Source of the DNA: Viola odorata
Taxonomy: Eukaryota > Streptophyta > Magnoliopsida > Malpighiales > Violaceae
Assembly (NCBI GenBank): GCA_963691705.1
Contig: OY829543.1
Location: forward strand, 29,225,523 to 29,289,522
Direction: 5' to 3'
DNA: 64,000 nt
Shown: positions 1 to 12,985 of the stretch, piece by piece
Layout of the letters: every line of letters begins with the position of its first letter
How positions within the stretch are numbered: position 1 is the first letter of the stretch
The notes under the pieces: model-generated
Told to the model about the DNA's origin: nothing
Seen by the model: the letters and a program-made list of their open reading frames with translations, nothing else
Databases searched by the model: none
Position numbers and translations under genes: made by a program

Positions 1-236
1 TTTGAAGAGGGAGGAGATGATACGAACATGAGGGCTCTCACTCGTATCCACCTGAAGACCTCATGGATAGGTCGCGCAAGCCATGAGGAATGCCGCGCCA
101 AGTCCTCGCAAACCATGAAGACATGCGTGCAGGCGCGCCACCCCTAGCATCCCATGAAGGCCCCGCGCCTAAGCCATCCGAGGCCTTGCGGTAGCTCTCC
201 AAGCCAATCTCTTCAAGCCCGCGGTCAAGGCCTTAA
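1..236 (+). repeat. Partial satellite unit at left edge (beta, CCA-deleted)
   Basis: This is the 3' half of a beta unit cut by the window edge. It matches the sequence 942 bases downstream (unit 709) almost base for base, including the missing CCA triplet (GTGCAGGCGCGCC), the CACCCCTAG variant and GAAGGCCCC. One visible difference is GGTCGCGC here against GGCCGCGC there. Confidence 0.95.
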
Positions 237-3065
237 GTGAAGGGTGGTTTAGGGTTATTTCATGTAATAATTCCCAAGCCTACTCTTCGCCCATGGGAGA
301 AAAATCCTTGTCTTTTGAAGTCTACAGACTTATTTTCACATCATCGCTTTGAGTTACCTTTCAGTTATTTTCCAACCCTTTTCCATAGTACTGATGCATA
401 TCTCTCCTATGTAGGTACTATGTGTGACATTCGCAAAGGAATGGAGCGCGCAGATTCGAGGATGAATCCATTTGAAGAGGGAGGAGATGATACGAGCATG
501 AGGGCTCTCACTCGTATCCACGTGAAGACCTCATTGATAGGCCGCGCAAGACATGAGGAATGTCGGGATAAGTCCTCGCAAACCATGAAGACATGCGCGC
601 ACCTGGCGCGCAACCCTAGTATCCCATGAAGTCCCCGCGCCTAAGCCATCCGAGACCTTGCTCTAGCTCTCCAAGCCAATCTCTTCAGGCCCGTGGTCAA
701 GGCCTTAAGTAAAGGGTAGTTTAGGGTTATTTCATGTAATAATTCCCAAGCCTACTCTTCGCCCATGGGAGAAAAATCCTTATCTATTGAAGTCTACAGA
801 CTTATTTTCACATCATCGCTTTGAATTACCTTTTAGTTATTTTCCAACCCTTTTCCATAGTGCTGATGCATATCTCTCCTATGTAGGTACTTTGTGTGAC
901 ATTCGCAAAGGAATGGAGCCCGCAGATTCGAGGACTAATCCATTTGAAGAGGGAGGAGATGATACGAACATGAGGGCTCTCACTCGTATCCACCTGAAGA
1001 CCTCATGGATAGGCCGCGCAAGCCATGAGGAATGCCGCGCCAAGTCCTCGCAAACCATGAAGACATGCGTGCAGGCGCGCCACCCCTAGCATCCCATGAA
1101 GGCCCCGCGCCTAAGCCATCCGAGGCCTTGCGGTAGCTCTCCAAGCCAATCTCTTCAAGCCCGCGGTCAAGGCCTTAAGTGAAGGGTGGTTTAGGGTTAT
1201 TTCATGTAATAATTCCCAAGCCTACTCTTCGCCCATGGGAGAAAAATCCTTGTCTTTTGAAGTCTACAGACTTATTTTCACATCATCGCTTTGAGTTACC
1301 TTTCAGTTATTTTCCAACCCTTTTCCATAGTACTGATGCATATCTCTCCTATGTAGGTACTATGTGTGACATTCGCAAAGGAATGGAGCGCGCAGATTCG
1401 AGGACGAATCCATTTGAAGAGGGAGGAGATGATACGAGCATGAGGGCTCTCACTCGTATCCACGTGAAGACCTCGTTGATAGGCCGCGCAAGACATGAGG
1501 AATGTCGCGGCAAGTCCTCGCAAACCATGAAGAGATGCGCGCACTTGGCGCGCAACCCTAGTATCCCATGAAGTCCCCGCGCCTAAGCCATCCGAGACCT
1601 TGCGCTAGCTCTCCAAGCCAATCTCTTCAGGCCCGCGGTCATGGCCTTAACTAAAGGGTAGTTTAGGGTTATTTCATGTAATAATTCCCAAGCCTACTCT
1701 TCGCCCATGGGAGAAAAATCCTTGTCTTTTGAAGTCTACAGACTTATTTTCACATCATCGCTTTGAATTACCTTTTAGTTATTTTCCAACCCTTTTCCAT
1801 AGTGCTGATGCATATCTCTCCTATGTAGGTACTTTGTGTGACATTCGCAAAGGAATGGAGCCCGCAGATTCGAGGACGAATCCATTTGAAGAGGGAGGAG
1901 ATGATACGAACATGAGGGCTCTCACTCGTATCCAACTGAAGACCTCATGGATAGGCCGCGCAAGCCATGAGGAATGCCGCGCCAAGTCCTCGCAAACCAT
2001 GAAGACATGCGTGCACCAGGCGCGCCAACCCTAGCATCCCATGAAGTCCCCGCGCCTAAGCCATCCGAGGCCTTGCGGTTGCTCTCCAAGCCAATCTCTT
2101 CAAGCCCGCGGTCAAGGCCTTAAGTGAAGGGTGGTTTAGGGTTATTTCATGTAATAATTCCCAAGCCTACTCTTCGCCCATGGGAGAAATTTCCTTGTCT
2201 TTTGAAGTCTACTGACTTATTTTCACATCATCGCTTTCAGTTACCTTTCAGTTATTTTCCAACCCTTTTCCATAGTACTGATGCATATCTCTACAATGTA
2301 GGTACTATGTGTGACATTCGCAACGGAAAGGAGGGCGCAGATTCGAGGACGAATCCATTTGAAGAGGGAGGAGATGATACGAGCATGAGGGCTCTCACTC
2401 GTATCCACGTGAAGACCTCAAGGATAGGCCGCGCAAGACATGAGGAATGTCGGGACAAGTCCTCGCAAACCATGAAGACATGCGCGCACCTGGCGCGCAA
2501 CCCTAGTATCCCATGAAGTCCCCGCGCCTAAGCCATCCGAGACCTTGCGCTAGCTCTCCAAGCCAATCTCTTCAGGCCCGCGGTCAAGGCCTTAAGTAAA
2601 GGGTAGTTTAGGGTTATTTCATGTAATAATTCCCAAGCCTACTCTTCGCCCATGGGAGAAAAATCCTTATCTATTGAAGTCTACAGACTTATTTTCACAT
2701 CATCGCTTTGAATTACCTTTTAGTTATTTTCCAACCCTTTTCCATAGTGCTGATGCATATCTCTCCTATGTAGGTACTTTGTGTGACATTCGCAAAGGAA
2801 TGGAGCCCGCAGATTCGAGGACGAATCCATTTGAAGAGGGAGGAGATGATACGAACATGAGGGCTCTAACTCGTATCCACCTGAAGACCTCATGGATAGG
2901 CCGCGCAAGCCATGAGGAATGCCGCGCCAAGTCCTCGCAAACCATGAAGACATGCGTGCAGGCGCGCCAACCCTAGCATCCCATGAAGGCCCCGCGCCTA
3001 AGCCATCCGAGGCCTTGCGGTAGCTCTCCAAGCCAATCTCTTCAAGCCCGCGGTCAAGGCCTTAA
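237..3065 (+). repeat. Three alpha-beta dimers (942/945/942 bp)
   Basis: Units 237, 1179 and 2124 are alpha (TACTGATGC, GAGCATGAGG, AGACATGAGG, CTGGCGCGCAACC, length 472). Units 709, 1651 and 2596 are beta (TGCTGATGC, GAACATGAGG, AGCCATGAGG, start GTAAAGGG or CTAAAGGG). The dimer period is 942 bp where the beta unit lacks CCA (709, 2596) and 945 bp where it keeps it (1651). This is the cleanest view in the window of the likely ancestral two-unit HOR. Unit 2124 is the most divergent of the three, with GAGAAATTTCC, CTACAATGTAGG and CAACGGAAAGG. Confidence 0.9.
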
Positions 3066-4481
3066 GTGAAGGGTGGTTTAGGGTTATTTCATGTAATAAT
3101 TCCCAAGCCTACTCTTCGCCCATGGGAGAAAATTCCTTGTCTTTTGAAGTCTACAGACTTATTTTCACATCATCGCTTTGAGTTACCTTTCAGTTATTTT
3201 CCAACCCTTTTCCATAGTACTGGTGCATATCTCTCCTATGTAGGTACTATGTGTGACATTCGCAAAGGAATGGAGCGCGTAGATTCGAGGACGAATCCAT
3301 TTTAAGACGGGGGAGATGATACGAGCATGAGGGTTCTCACTCTTATCCACGTGAAGACCTCATGGATAGGCCGCGCAAGACATGAGGAATGTCGGGCCAA
3401 GTCCTCGCAAACCATGAAGACATGCGCGCAACTGGCGTGCCAACCCTAGCATCCCATCAAGTCCCCGCGCCTAAGCCATACGAGGCCTTGCGGTAGCTCT
3501 CCAAGCCAATCTCTTCAAGCCCGCGGTCAAGGCCTTAAGTGAAGGGTGGTTTAGGGTTATTTCATGTAAAAATTCCCAAGCCTACTCTTCGCCCATGGGA
3601 GAAAATTCGTTGTGTTTTGAAGTCTACAGACTTATTTTCCCATCATCGCTTTGAGTTACCTTTTAGTTATTTTCCAACTCTTTTCCATAGTGCTGATGCA
3701 TATCTCTTCTATGTATGTACTTTGTGTGACATTCGCAAAGGAATGGAGCCCGCAGATTCGAGGACGAATCCATTTGAAGAGGGAGGAGATGATACGAACA
3801 TGAGGGCTCTCACTCGTATCCACGTGAAGACCTCATGGATAGGCCGCGCAAGATTTGGGGAATGTCGGGCCAAGTCCTCGCAAACCATGAAGACATGCGC
3901 GCACCTGGCGCGCAACCCTAGTATCCCATGAAGTCCCCGCGCCTAAGCCATCCGAGGCCTTGCGCTACCTCTCCAAGCCAATCTCTTCAAGCCCGCGGTC
4001 AAAGCCTTAAGTGAAGGGTGGTTTAGGGTTATTTCATGTAAAAATTCCCAAGCCTACTCTTCGCCCATGGGAGAAAATTCCTTGTCTTTTGAAGTCTACA
4101 GACTTATTTTCACATCATCGCTTTGAGTTACCTTTTAGTATTTTCCAACTCTTTTCCATAGTGCTGATGCATATCTCTTCTATGTATGTACTTTGTGTGA
4201 CATTCGCAAAGGAATGGAGCCCGCAGATTCGATGACGAATCCATTTGAAGAGGGAGGAGATGATACGAACATGAGGGCTCTCACTCGTATCCACGTGAAG
4301 ACCTCAAGGATAGGCCGCGCAAGATTTGGGGAATGTCGGGCCAAGTCCTCGCAAACCATGAAGACATGCGCGCACCTGGGGCGCAACCCTAGTATCCCAT
4401 GAAGTCCCCGCGCCTAAGCCATCTGAGACCTTGCGCTAGCTCTCCAAGCCAATCTCTTCAGGCCCGCGGTCAAGGCCTTAA
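3066..4481 (+). repeat. Three divergent alpha-like units
   Basis: Units 3066, 3539 and 4011 break the alpha/beta alternation. Unit 3066 has CATTTTAAGACGGGGG, which closes the long open frame, and an end mixing alpha and beta signatures (AACTGGCGTGCCAACC, CATACGAGG). Units 3539 and 4011 share private changes: GTAAAAATTCC, CTATGTATGTAC and AGATTTGGGGAATG. Unit 4011 has also lost one base in the TTTTAGTATTTTCC stretch, which shifts the frame. The number of private variants suggests an older, less homogenised segment, possibly nearer an array edge; that last point is inference. Confidence 0.85.
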
Positions 4482-7400
4482 GTAAAGGGTAGTTTAGGGT
4501 TATTTCATGTAATAATTCCCAAGCCTACTCTCCGCCCATGGGAGAAAATCCTTGTCTTTTGAAGTCTACAGACTTATTTTCACATCATCGCTTTGAATTA
4601 CCTTTTAGTTATTTTCCAACCCTTTTCCATAGTGCTGATGCATATCTCTCCTATGTAGGTACTTTGTGTGACATTCGCAAAGGAATGGAGCCCGCAGATT
4701 CGAGGACGAATCCATTTGAAGAGGGAGGAGATGATACGAACATGAGGGCTCTCACTCGTATCCAACTGAAGACCTCATGGATAGGCCGCGCAAGCCATGA
4801 GGAATGCCGTGCCAAGTCCTCGCAAACCATGAAGACATGCGTGCACCAGGCGCGCCAACCCTAGCATCCCATGAAGTCCCCGCGCCTAAGCCATCCGAGG
4901 CCTTGCGGTAGGTCTCCAAGCCAATCTCTTCAAGCCCGCGGTCAAGGCCTTAAGTGAAGGGTGGTTTAGGGTTATTTCATGTAATAATTCCCAAGCCTAC
5001 TCTTCGCCCATGGGAGAAAACTCCTTGTCTTTTAAAGTCTACAGACTTATTTTCACATCATCGCTTTGAGTTACCTTTCAGTTATTTTCCAACCCTTTTC
5101 CATAGTACTGATGCATATCTCTCCTATGTAGGTACTATGTGTGACATTCGCAAAGGAATGGAGCGCGCAGATTCGAAGACGAATCCATTTTATGAGGGAG
5201 GAGATGATACGAGCATGAGGGTTCTCACTCTTATCCACGTGAAGACCTCATGGATAGGCCGCGCAAGACATGAGGAATGTCGGGCCACGTACTCGCAAAC
5301 CATGAAGACATGCGCGCACCTGGCGCGCAACCCTAGTATCCCATGAAGTCCCCGCGCCTAAGCCATCCGACACCTTGCGCTAGCTCTCCAAGCCAATCTC
5401 TTCAGGCCCGCGGTCAAGGCCTTAAGTAAAGGGTAGTTTAGGGTTATTTCATGTAATAATTCCCAAGCCTACTCTTCGCCCATGGGAGAAAAATTCTTGT
5501 CTTTTGAAGTCTACAGACTTATTTTCACATCATCGCTTTGAATTACCTTTCAGTTATTTTCCAACTCTTTTCTATAGTGCTGATGCATATCTCTCCTATG
5601 TAGGTACTTTGTGTGACATTCGCAATGGAATGGAGCGCGCAGATTCGAGAACGAATCCATTTGAAGAGGGAGTAGATGATACGAGCAAGAGGCCTCTCAC
5701 TCGTATCCACGTGAAGACCTCACGGATAGGCCGCCCCAGCCGTGAGGAATGCCGCGCCAAGTCCTCGCAAACCATGAAGTTATGCGCGCACCAGGCGCGC
5801 CAACCCTAGCATCCCATGAAGTCCCCACACCTAAGCCATCCGAGGCCTTGCGCTAGCTCTCCAAGCCAATCTCTTCAAGCCCGCGGTCAAAGCCTTAACT
5901 GAAGGGTGGTTTAGGGTTATTTCATGTAATAATTCCCAAGCCTACTCTTCGCCCATGGGAGAAAATTCCTTGTCTTTTGAAGTCTACAGACTTATTTTCA
6001 CATCATCGCTTTGAGTTACCTTTCAGTTTTTTTCCAACCCTTTTCCATAGTACTGATGCATATCTCTCCTATGTAGGTACCATGTGTGACATTCGCAACG
6101 GAATGGAGCGCGCAGATTCGAGGACGAATCCATTTGAAGAGGGAGGAGATGATACGAGCATGAGGGCTCTCACTCGTATCCACGTGAAGACCTCATGGAT
6201 AGGCCGCGCAAGACATGAGGAATGTCGGGCCAAGTCCTCGCAAACCATGAAGACATGCGCGCACCTGGCGCGCAACCCTAGTATCCCATGAAGTCCCCGC
6301 GCCTAAGCCATCCGAGACCTTGCGCTAGCTCTCCAAGCCAATCTCTTCAGGCCCGCGGTCAAGGCCTTAAGTAAAGGGTAGTTTAGGGTTATTTCATGTA
6401 ATAATTCCCAAGCCTACTCTTCGCCCATGGGAGAAAAATCCTTGTCTTTTGAAGTCTACAGACTTATTTTCACATCATCGCTTTGAATTACCTTTTAGTT
6501 ATTTTCCAACACTTTTCCATAGTGCTGATGCATATCTCTCCTATGTAGGTACTTTGTGTGACATTCGCAAAGGAATGGAGCGCGCAGATTCGAGAACGAA
6601 TACATTTGAAGAGGGAGTAGATGATACGAGCAAGAGGGCTCTCACTCGTATCCACTTGAAGACCTCACGGATAGGCCGCGCCAGCCGTGAGGAATGCCGC
6701 GCCAAGTCCTCGCAAACCATGAAGTTATGCGCGCACCAGGCGCGCCAACCCTAGCATCCCATGAAGTCCCCACGCCTAAGCCATCCGAGGCCTTGCGCTA
6801 GCTCTCCAAGCCAATCTCTTCAAGCCCGCGGTCAAAGCCTTAAGTGAAGGGTGGTTTAGGGTTATTTCAGGTTATAATTCCCAAGCCTACTCTTCGCCCA
6901 TGGGAGAAAATTCCTTGTCTTTTGAAGTCTACAGACTTATTTTCACATCATCGCTTTGAATTACCTTTTAGTTATTTTCCAACACTTTTCCATAGTGCTG
7001 ATGCATATCTCTCCTATGTAGGTACTTTGTGTGACATTCGCAAAGGAATGGAGCGCGCAGATTCGAGAACGAATCCATTTGAAGAGGGAGTAGATGATAC
7101 GAGCAAGAGGGCTCTCACTCGTATCCACGTGAAGACCTCACGGATAGGCCGCGCCAGCCGTGAGGAATGCCGCGCCAAGTCCTCGCAAACCATGAAGTTA
7201 TGCGCGCACCAGGCGCGCCAACCCTAGCATCCCATGAAGTCCCCACGCCTAAGCCATCCGAGGCCTTGCGCTAGCTCTCCAAGCCAATCTCTTCAAGCCC
7301 GCGGTCAAAGCCTTAAGTGAAGGGTGGTTTAGGGTTATTTCAGGTAATAATTCCCAAGCCTACTCTTCGCCCATGGGAGAAAATTCCTTGTCTTTTGAAG

Positions 7401-8260
7401 TCTACAGACTTATTTTCACATCATCGCTTTGAATTACCTTTTAGTTATTTTCCAACACTTTTCCATAGTGCTGATGCATATCTCTCCTATGTAGGTACGA
7501 TGTGTGACATTCGCAACGGAATGGAGCGCGCAGATTCGAGGACGAATCCATTTGAAGAGGGAGGAGATGATACGAGCATGAGGGCTCTCACTCGTATCCA
7601 CGTGAAGACCTCATGGATAGGCCGCGCAAGACATGAGGAATGTCGGGATAAGTCCTCGCAAACCATGAAGACATGCGCGCACCTGGCGCGCAACCCTAGT
7701 ATCCCATGAAGTCCCCGCGCCTAAGCCATCCGAGACCTTGCGCTAGCTCTCCAAGCTAATCTCTTCAAGCCCGCGGTCAAAGCCTTAAGTGAAGGGTGGT
7801 TTAGGGTTATTTCATGTAATAATTCCCAAGCCTACTCTCCGCCCATGGGAGAAAAATCCTTGTCTTTTGAAGTCTACAGACTTATTTTCACATCATCGCT
7901 TTGAGTTACCTTTCAGTTATTTTCCAACCCTTTTCCATAGTACTGATGCATATCTCTCCTATGTAGGTACCATGTGTGACATTCGCAACGGAATGGAGCG
8001 CGCAGATACGAGGACGAATCCATTTGAAGAGGGAGGAGATGATACGAGCATGAGGGCTCTCACTCGTATCCACGTGAAGACCTCATGGATAGGCCGCGCA
8101 AGACATGAGGAATGTCGGGATAAGTCCTCGCAAACCATGAAGACATGCGCGCACCTGGCGCGCAACCCTAGTATCCCATGAAGTCCCCGCGCCTAAGCCA
8201 TCCGAGACCTTGCGCTAGCTCTCCAAGCTAATCTCTTCAAGCCCGCGGTCAAAGCCTTAA
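4482..8260 (+). repeat. Domain-1 HOR copy 1, 8-unit deletion version (3,779 bp)
   Basis: Units 4482, 4954, 5426, 5899, 6371, 6844, 7317 and 7789. Unit 4954 is the same variant as 8734, 13459 and 16766 (ATTCGAAGACG, CATTTTATGAGG, CCACGTACTCG), which fixes the register of the HOR. Units 5899-7789 pair with 10624-12514 at a constant offset of 4,725 bp. Relative to the 10-unit form, this copy lacks the equivalent of 9206 (3' part), 9679 and 10151 (5' part); hybrid unit 5426 carries the junction. Differences seen from the paired units are few, for example CCCCACACC against CCCCACGCC near 5827 and CAGTTTTTTTCC against CAGTTATTTTCC near 6026. Confidence 0.85.
5426..5898 (+). repeat. Hybrid unit: 9206-type 5' part joined to 10151-type 3' part
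   Basis: Up to about 5565 this unit carries the private variants of unit 9206 (AAAAATTCTTG, CCTTTCAGTT, CAACTCTTTT). From about 5573 it carries those of 10151 (TTCTATAG, CGCAATGGAATGG, GAGTAGATG, AAGAGGCCTC, GCCGCCCCAGCC). The switch therefore lies within roughly ten bases. The product is the deletion expected from unequal exchange between units two positions apart (945 bp). The assignment rests on single-base markers and is inference. Confidence 0.7.
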
Positions 8261-11200
8261 GTGAAGGGTGGTTTAGGGTTATTTCATGTAATAATTCCCA
8301 AGCCTACTCTTCGCCCATGGGAGAAAAATCCTTGTCTTTTGAAGTCTACAGACTTATTTTCACATCATCGCTTTGAATTACCTTTTACTTATTTTCCAAC
8401 CCTTTTCCATAGTGCTGATGCATATCTCTCCTATGTAGGTACTTTGTGTGACATTCGCAAAGGAATGGAGCCCGCAGATTCGAGGACGAATCCATTTGAA
8501 GAGGGAGGAGATGATACGAACATGAGGGCTCTCACTCGTATCCAACTGAAGACCTCATGGATAGGCCGCGCAAGCCATGAGGAATGCCGCGCCAAGTCCT
8601 CGCAAACCATGAAGACATGCGTGCACCAGGCGCGCCAACCCTAGCATCCCATGAAGTCCCCGCGCCTAAGCCATCCGAGGCCTTGCGGTAGCTCTCCAAG
8701 CCAATCTCTTCAAGCCCGCGGTCAACGCCTTAAGTGAAGGGTGGTTTAGGGTTATTTCATGTAATAATTCCCAAGCCTACTCTTCGCCCATGGGAGAAAA
8801 CTCCTTGTCTTTTAAAGTCTACAGACTTATTTTCACATCATCGCTTTGAGTTACCTTTCAGTTATTTTCCAACCCTTTTCCATAGTACTGATGCATATCT
8901 CTCCTATGTAGGTACTATGTGTGACATTCGCAAAGGAATGGAGCGCGCAGATTCGAAGACGAATCCATTTTATGAGGGAGGAGATGATACGAGCATGAGG
9001 GTTCTCACTCTTATCCACGTGAAGACCTCATGGATAGGCCGCGCAAGACATGAGGAATGTCGGGCCACGTACTCGCAAACCATGAAGACATGCGCGCACC
9101 TGGCGCGCAACCCTAGTATCCCATGAAGTCCCCGCGCCTAAGCCATCCGACACCTTGCGCTAGCTCTCCAAGCCAATCTCTTCAGGCCCGCGGTCAAGGC
9201 CTTAAGTAAAGGGTAGTTTAGGGTTATTTCATGTAATAATTCCCAAGCCTACTCTTCGCCCATGGGAGAAAAATTCTTGTCTTTTGAAGTCTACAGACTT
9301 ATTTTCACATCATCGCTTTGAATTACCTTTCAGTTATTTTCCAACTCTTTTCCATAGTGCTGATGCATATCTCTCCTATGTAGGTACTTTGTGTGACATT
9401 CGCAAAGGAATGGAGCCCGCAGATTCGAGGACGAATCCATTTGAAGAGGCAGGAGATGATATAAACATGAGGGCTCTCACTCGTATCCAACTGAAGACCT
9501 CATGGATAGGCCGCGCAAGCCATGAGGAATGCCGCGCCAAGTCCTCGCAAACCATGAAGACATGCGTGCACCAGGCGCGCCAACCTTAGCATCCCATGAA
9601 GTCCCCGCGCCTAAGCCATCCGAGGCCTTGCGGTAGCTCTCCAAGCCAATCTCTTCAAGCCCGCGGTCAAGGCCTTAAGTGAAGGGTGGTTTAGGGTTAT
9701 TTCATGTAATAATTCCCAAGCCTACTCTTCGCCCATGGGAGAAAAATCCTTGTCTTTTGAAGTCTACAGACTTATTTTCACATCATCGCTTTGAGTTACC
9801 TTTCATTTATTTTCCAACCCTTTTCCATAGTACTGATGCATATCTCTCCTATGTAGGTACTATGTGTGACATTCGCAAAGGAATGGAGCCCGCAGATTCG
9901 AGGACGAATCCATTTGAAGAGGGAGGAGATGATACGAGCATGAGGGCTCTCACTCGTATCCACGTGAAGACCTCATGGATAGGCCGCGCAAGACATGAGG
10001 AATGTCGGGCCAAGTCCTCGCAAACCATGAAGACATGCGCGCACCTGGCGCGCAACCCTAGTATCCCATGAAGTCCCCGCGCCTAAGCCATCCGAGACCT
10101 TGCCCTAGCTCTCCAAGCCAATCTCTTCAGGCCCGCGGTCAAGGCCTTAAGTAAAGGGTAGTTTAGGGTTATTTCATGTAATAATTCCCAAGCCTACTCT
10201 TCGCCCATGGGAGAAAAATCCTTGTCTTTTGAAGTCTACAGACTTATTTTCACATCATCGCTTTGAATTACCTTTTAGTTATTTTCCAACGCTTTTCTAT
10301 AGTGCTGATGCATATCTCTCCTATGTAGGTACTTTGTGTGACATTCGCAATGGAATGGAGCGCGCAGATTCGAGAACGAATCCATTTGAAGAGGGAGTAG
10401 ATGATACGAGCAAGAGGCCTCTCACTCGTATCCACGTGAAGACCTCACGGATAGGCCGCCCCAGCCGTGAGGAATGCCGCGCCAAGTCCTCGCAAACCAT
10501 GAAGTTATGCGCGCACCAGGCGCGCCAACCCTAGCATCCCATGAAGTCCCCACGCCTAAGCCATCCGAGGCCTTGCGCTAGCTCTCCAAGCCAATCTCTT
10601 CAAGCCCGCGGTCAAAGCCTTAACTGAAGGGTGGTTTAGGGTTATTTCATGTAATAATTCCCAAGCCTACTCTTCGCCCATGGGAGAAAATTCCTTGTCT
10701 TTTGAAGTCTACAGACTTATTTTCACATCATCGCTTTGAGTTACCTTTCAGTTATTTTCCAACCCTTTTCCATAGTACTGATGCATATCTCTCCTATGTA
10801 GGTACCATGTGTGACATTCGCAACGGAATGGAGCGCGCAGATTCGAGGACGAATCCATTTGAAGAGGGAGGAGATGATACGAGCATGAGGGCTCTCACTC
10901 GTATCCACGTGAAGACCTCATGGATAGGCCGCGCAAGACATGAGGAATGTCGGGCCAAGTCCTCGCAAACCATGAAGACATGCGCGCACCTGGCGCGCAA
11001 CCCTAGTATCCCATGAAGTCCCCGCGCCTAAGCCATCCGAGACCTTGCGCTAGCTCTCCAAGCCAATCTCTTCAGGCCCGCGGTCAAGGCCTTAAGTAAA
11101 GGGTAGTTTAGGGTTATTTCATGTAATAATTCCCAAGCCTACTCTTCGCCCATGGGAGAAAAATCCTTGTCTTTTGAAGTCTACAGACTTATTTTCACAT

Positions 11201-12985
11201 CATCGCTTTGAATTACCTTTTAGTTATTTTCCAACACTTTTCCATAGTGCTGATGCATATCTCTCCTATGTAGGTACTTTGTGTGACATTCGCAAAGGAA
11301 TGGAGCGCGCAGATTCGAGAACGAATACATTTGAAGAGGGAGTAGATGATACGAGCAAGAGGGCTCTCACTCGTATCCACTTGAAGACCTCACGGATAGG
11401 CCGCGCCAGCCGTGAGGAATGCCGCGCCAAGTCCTCGCAAACCATGAAGTTATGCGCGCACCAGGCGCGCCAACCCTAGCATCCCATGAAGTCCCCACGC
11501 CTAAGCCATCCGAGGCCTTGCGCTAGCTCTCCAAGCCAATCTCTTCAAGCCCGCGGTCAAAGCCTTAAGTGAAGGGTGGTTTAGGGTTATTTCAGGTTAT
11601 AATTCCCAAGCCTACTCTTCGCCCATGGGAGAAAATTCCTTGTCTTTTGAAGTCTACAGACTTATTTTCACATCATCGCTTTGAATTACCTTTTAGTTAT
11701 TTTCCAACACTTTTCCATAGTGCTGATGCATATCTCTCCTATGTAGGTACTTTGTGTGACATTCGCAAAGGAATGGAGCGCGCAGATTCGAGAACGAATC
11801 CATTTGAAGAGGGAGTAGATGATACGAGCAAGAGGGCTCTCACTCGTATCCACGTGAAGACCTCACGGATAGGCCGCGCCAGCCGTGAGGAATGCCGCGC
11901 CAAGTCCTCGCAAACCATGAAGTTATGCGCGCACCAGGCGCGCCAACCCTAGCATCCCATGAAGTCCCCACGCCTAAGCCATCCGAGGCCTTGCGCTAGC
12001 TCTCCAAGCCAATCTCTTCAAGCCCGCGGTCAAAGCCTTAAGTGAAGGGTGGTTTAGGGTTATTTCAGGTAATAATTCCCAAGCCTACTCTTCGCCCATG
12101 GGAGAAAATTCCTTGTCTTTTGAAGTCTACAGACTTATTTTCACATCATCGCTTTGAATTACCTTTTAGTTATTTTCCAACACTTTTCCATAGTGCTGAT
12201 GCATATCTCTCCTATGTAGGTACGATGTGTGACATTCGCAACGGAATGGAGCGCGCAGATTCGAGGACGAATCCATTTGAAGAGGGAGGAGATGATACGA
12301 GCATGAGGGCTCTCACTCGTATCCACGTGAAGACCTCATGGATAGGCCGCGCAAGACATGAGGAATGTCGGGATAAGTCCTCGCAAACCATGAAGACATG
12401 CGCGCACCTGGCGCGCAACCCTAGTATCCCATGAAGTCCCCGCGCCTAAGCCATCCGAGACCTTGCGCTAGCTCTCCAAGCTAATCTCTTCAAGCCCGCG
12501 GTCAAAGCCTTAAGTGAAGGGTGGTTTAGGGTTATTTCATGTAATAATTCCCAAGCCTACTCTCCGCCCATGGGAGAAAAATCCTTGTCTTTTGAAGTCT
12601 ACAGACTTATTTTCACATCATCGCTTTGAGTTACCTTTCAGTTATTTTCCAACCCTTTTCCATAGTACTGATGCATATCTCTCCTATGTAGGTACCATGT
12701 GTGACATTCGCAACGGAATGGAGCGCGCAGATACGAGGACGAATCCATTTGAAGAGGGAGGAGATGATACGAGCATGAGGGCTCTCACTCGTATCCACGT
12801 GAAGACCTCATGGATAGGCCGCGCAAGACATGAGGAATGTCGGGATAAGTCCTCGCAAACCATGAAGACATGCGCGCACCTGGCGCGCAACCCTAGTATC
12901 CCATGAAGTCCCCGCGCCTAAGCCATCCGAGACCTTGCGCTAGCTCTCCAAGCTAATCTCTTCAAGCCCGCGGTCAAAGCCTTAA
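8261..12985 (+). repeat. Domain-1 HOR copy 2, full 10-unit version (4,725 bp)
   Basis: Units 8261, 8734, 9206, 9679, 10151, 10624, 11096, 11569, 12042 and 12514. Each position has its own diagnostic changes: TTTTACTTATT in 8261; CATTTTATGAGG in 8734; GAGGCAGGAG with GATATAAAC in 9206; TTTCATTTATT in 9679; GCCGCCCCAGCC in 10151; CTTAACTGAAGG start in 10624; GAATACATTTG in 11096; TTTCAGGTTATAATT in 11569; TTTCAGGTAATAATT in 12042; CAGATACGAGG in 12514. Units 8261-10151 are matched by 12986-14876 at offset 4,725 with no translated difference that I can see, so the duplication is recent. Confidence 0.88.

Noticed and set aside
237..629. Repeated 101-130-codon open frames (and 68-73-codon frames on the minus strand) as genes
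   Set aside because: They start at GTG or TTG right after an in-frame stop, have no recognisable domain, recur in every unit at the satellite period, tolerate stops and frameshifts, and differ between lineages by many replacements. They are chance frames in homogenised satellite DNA.
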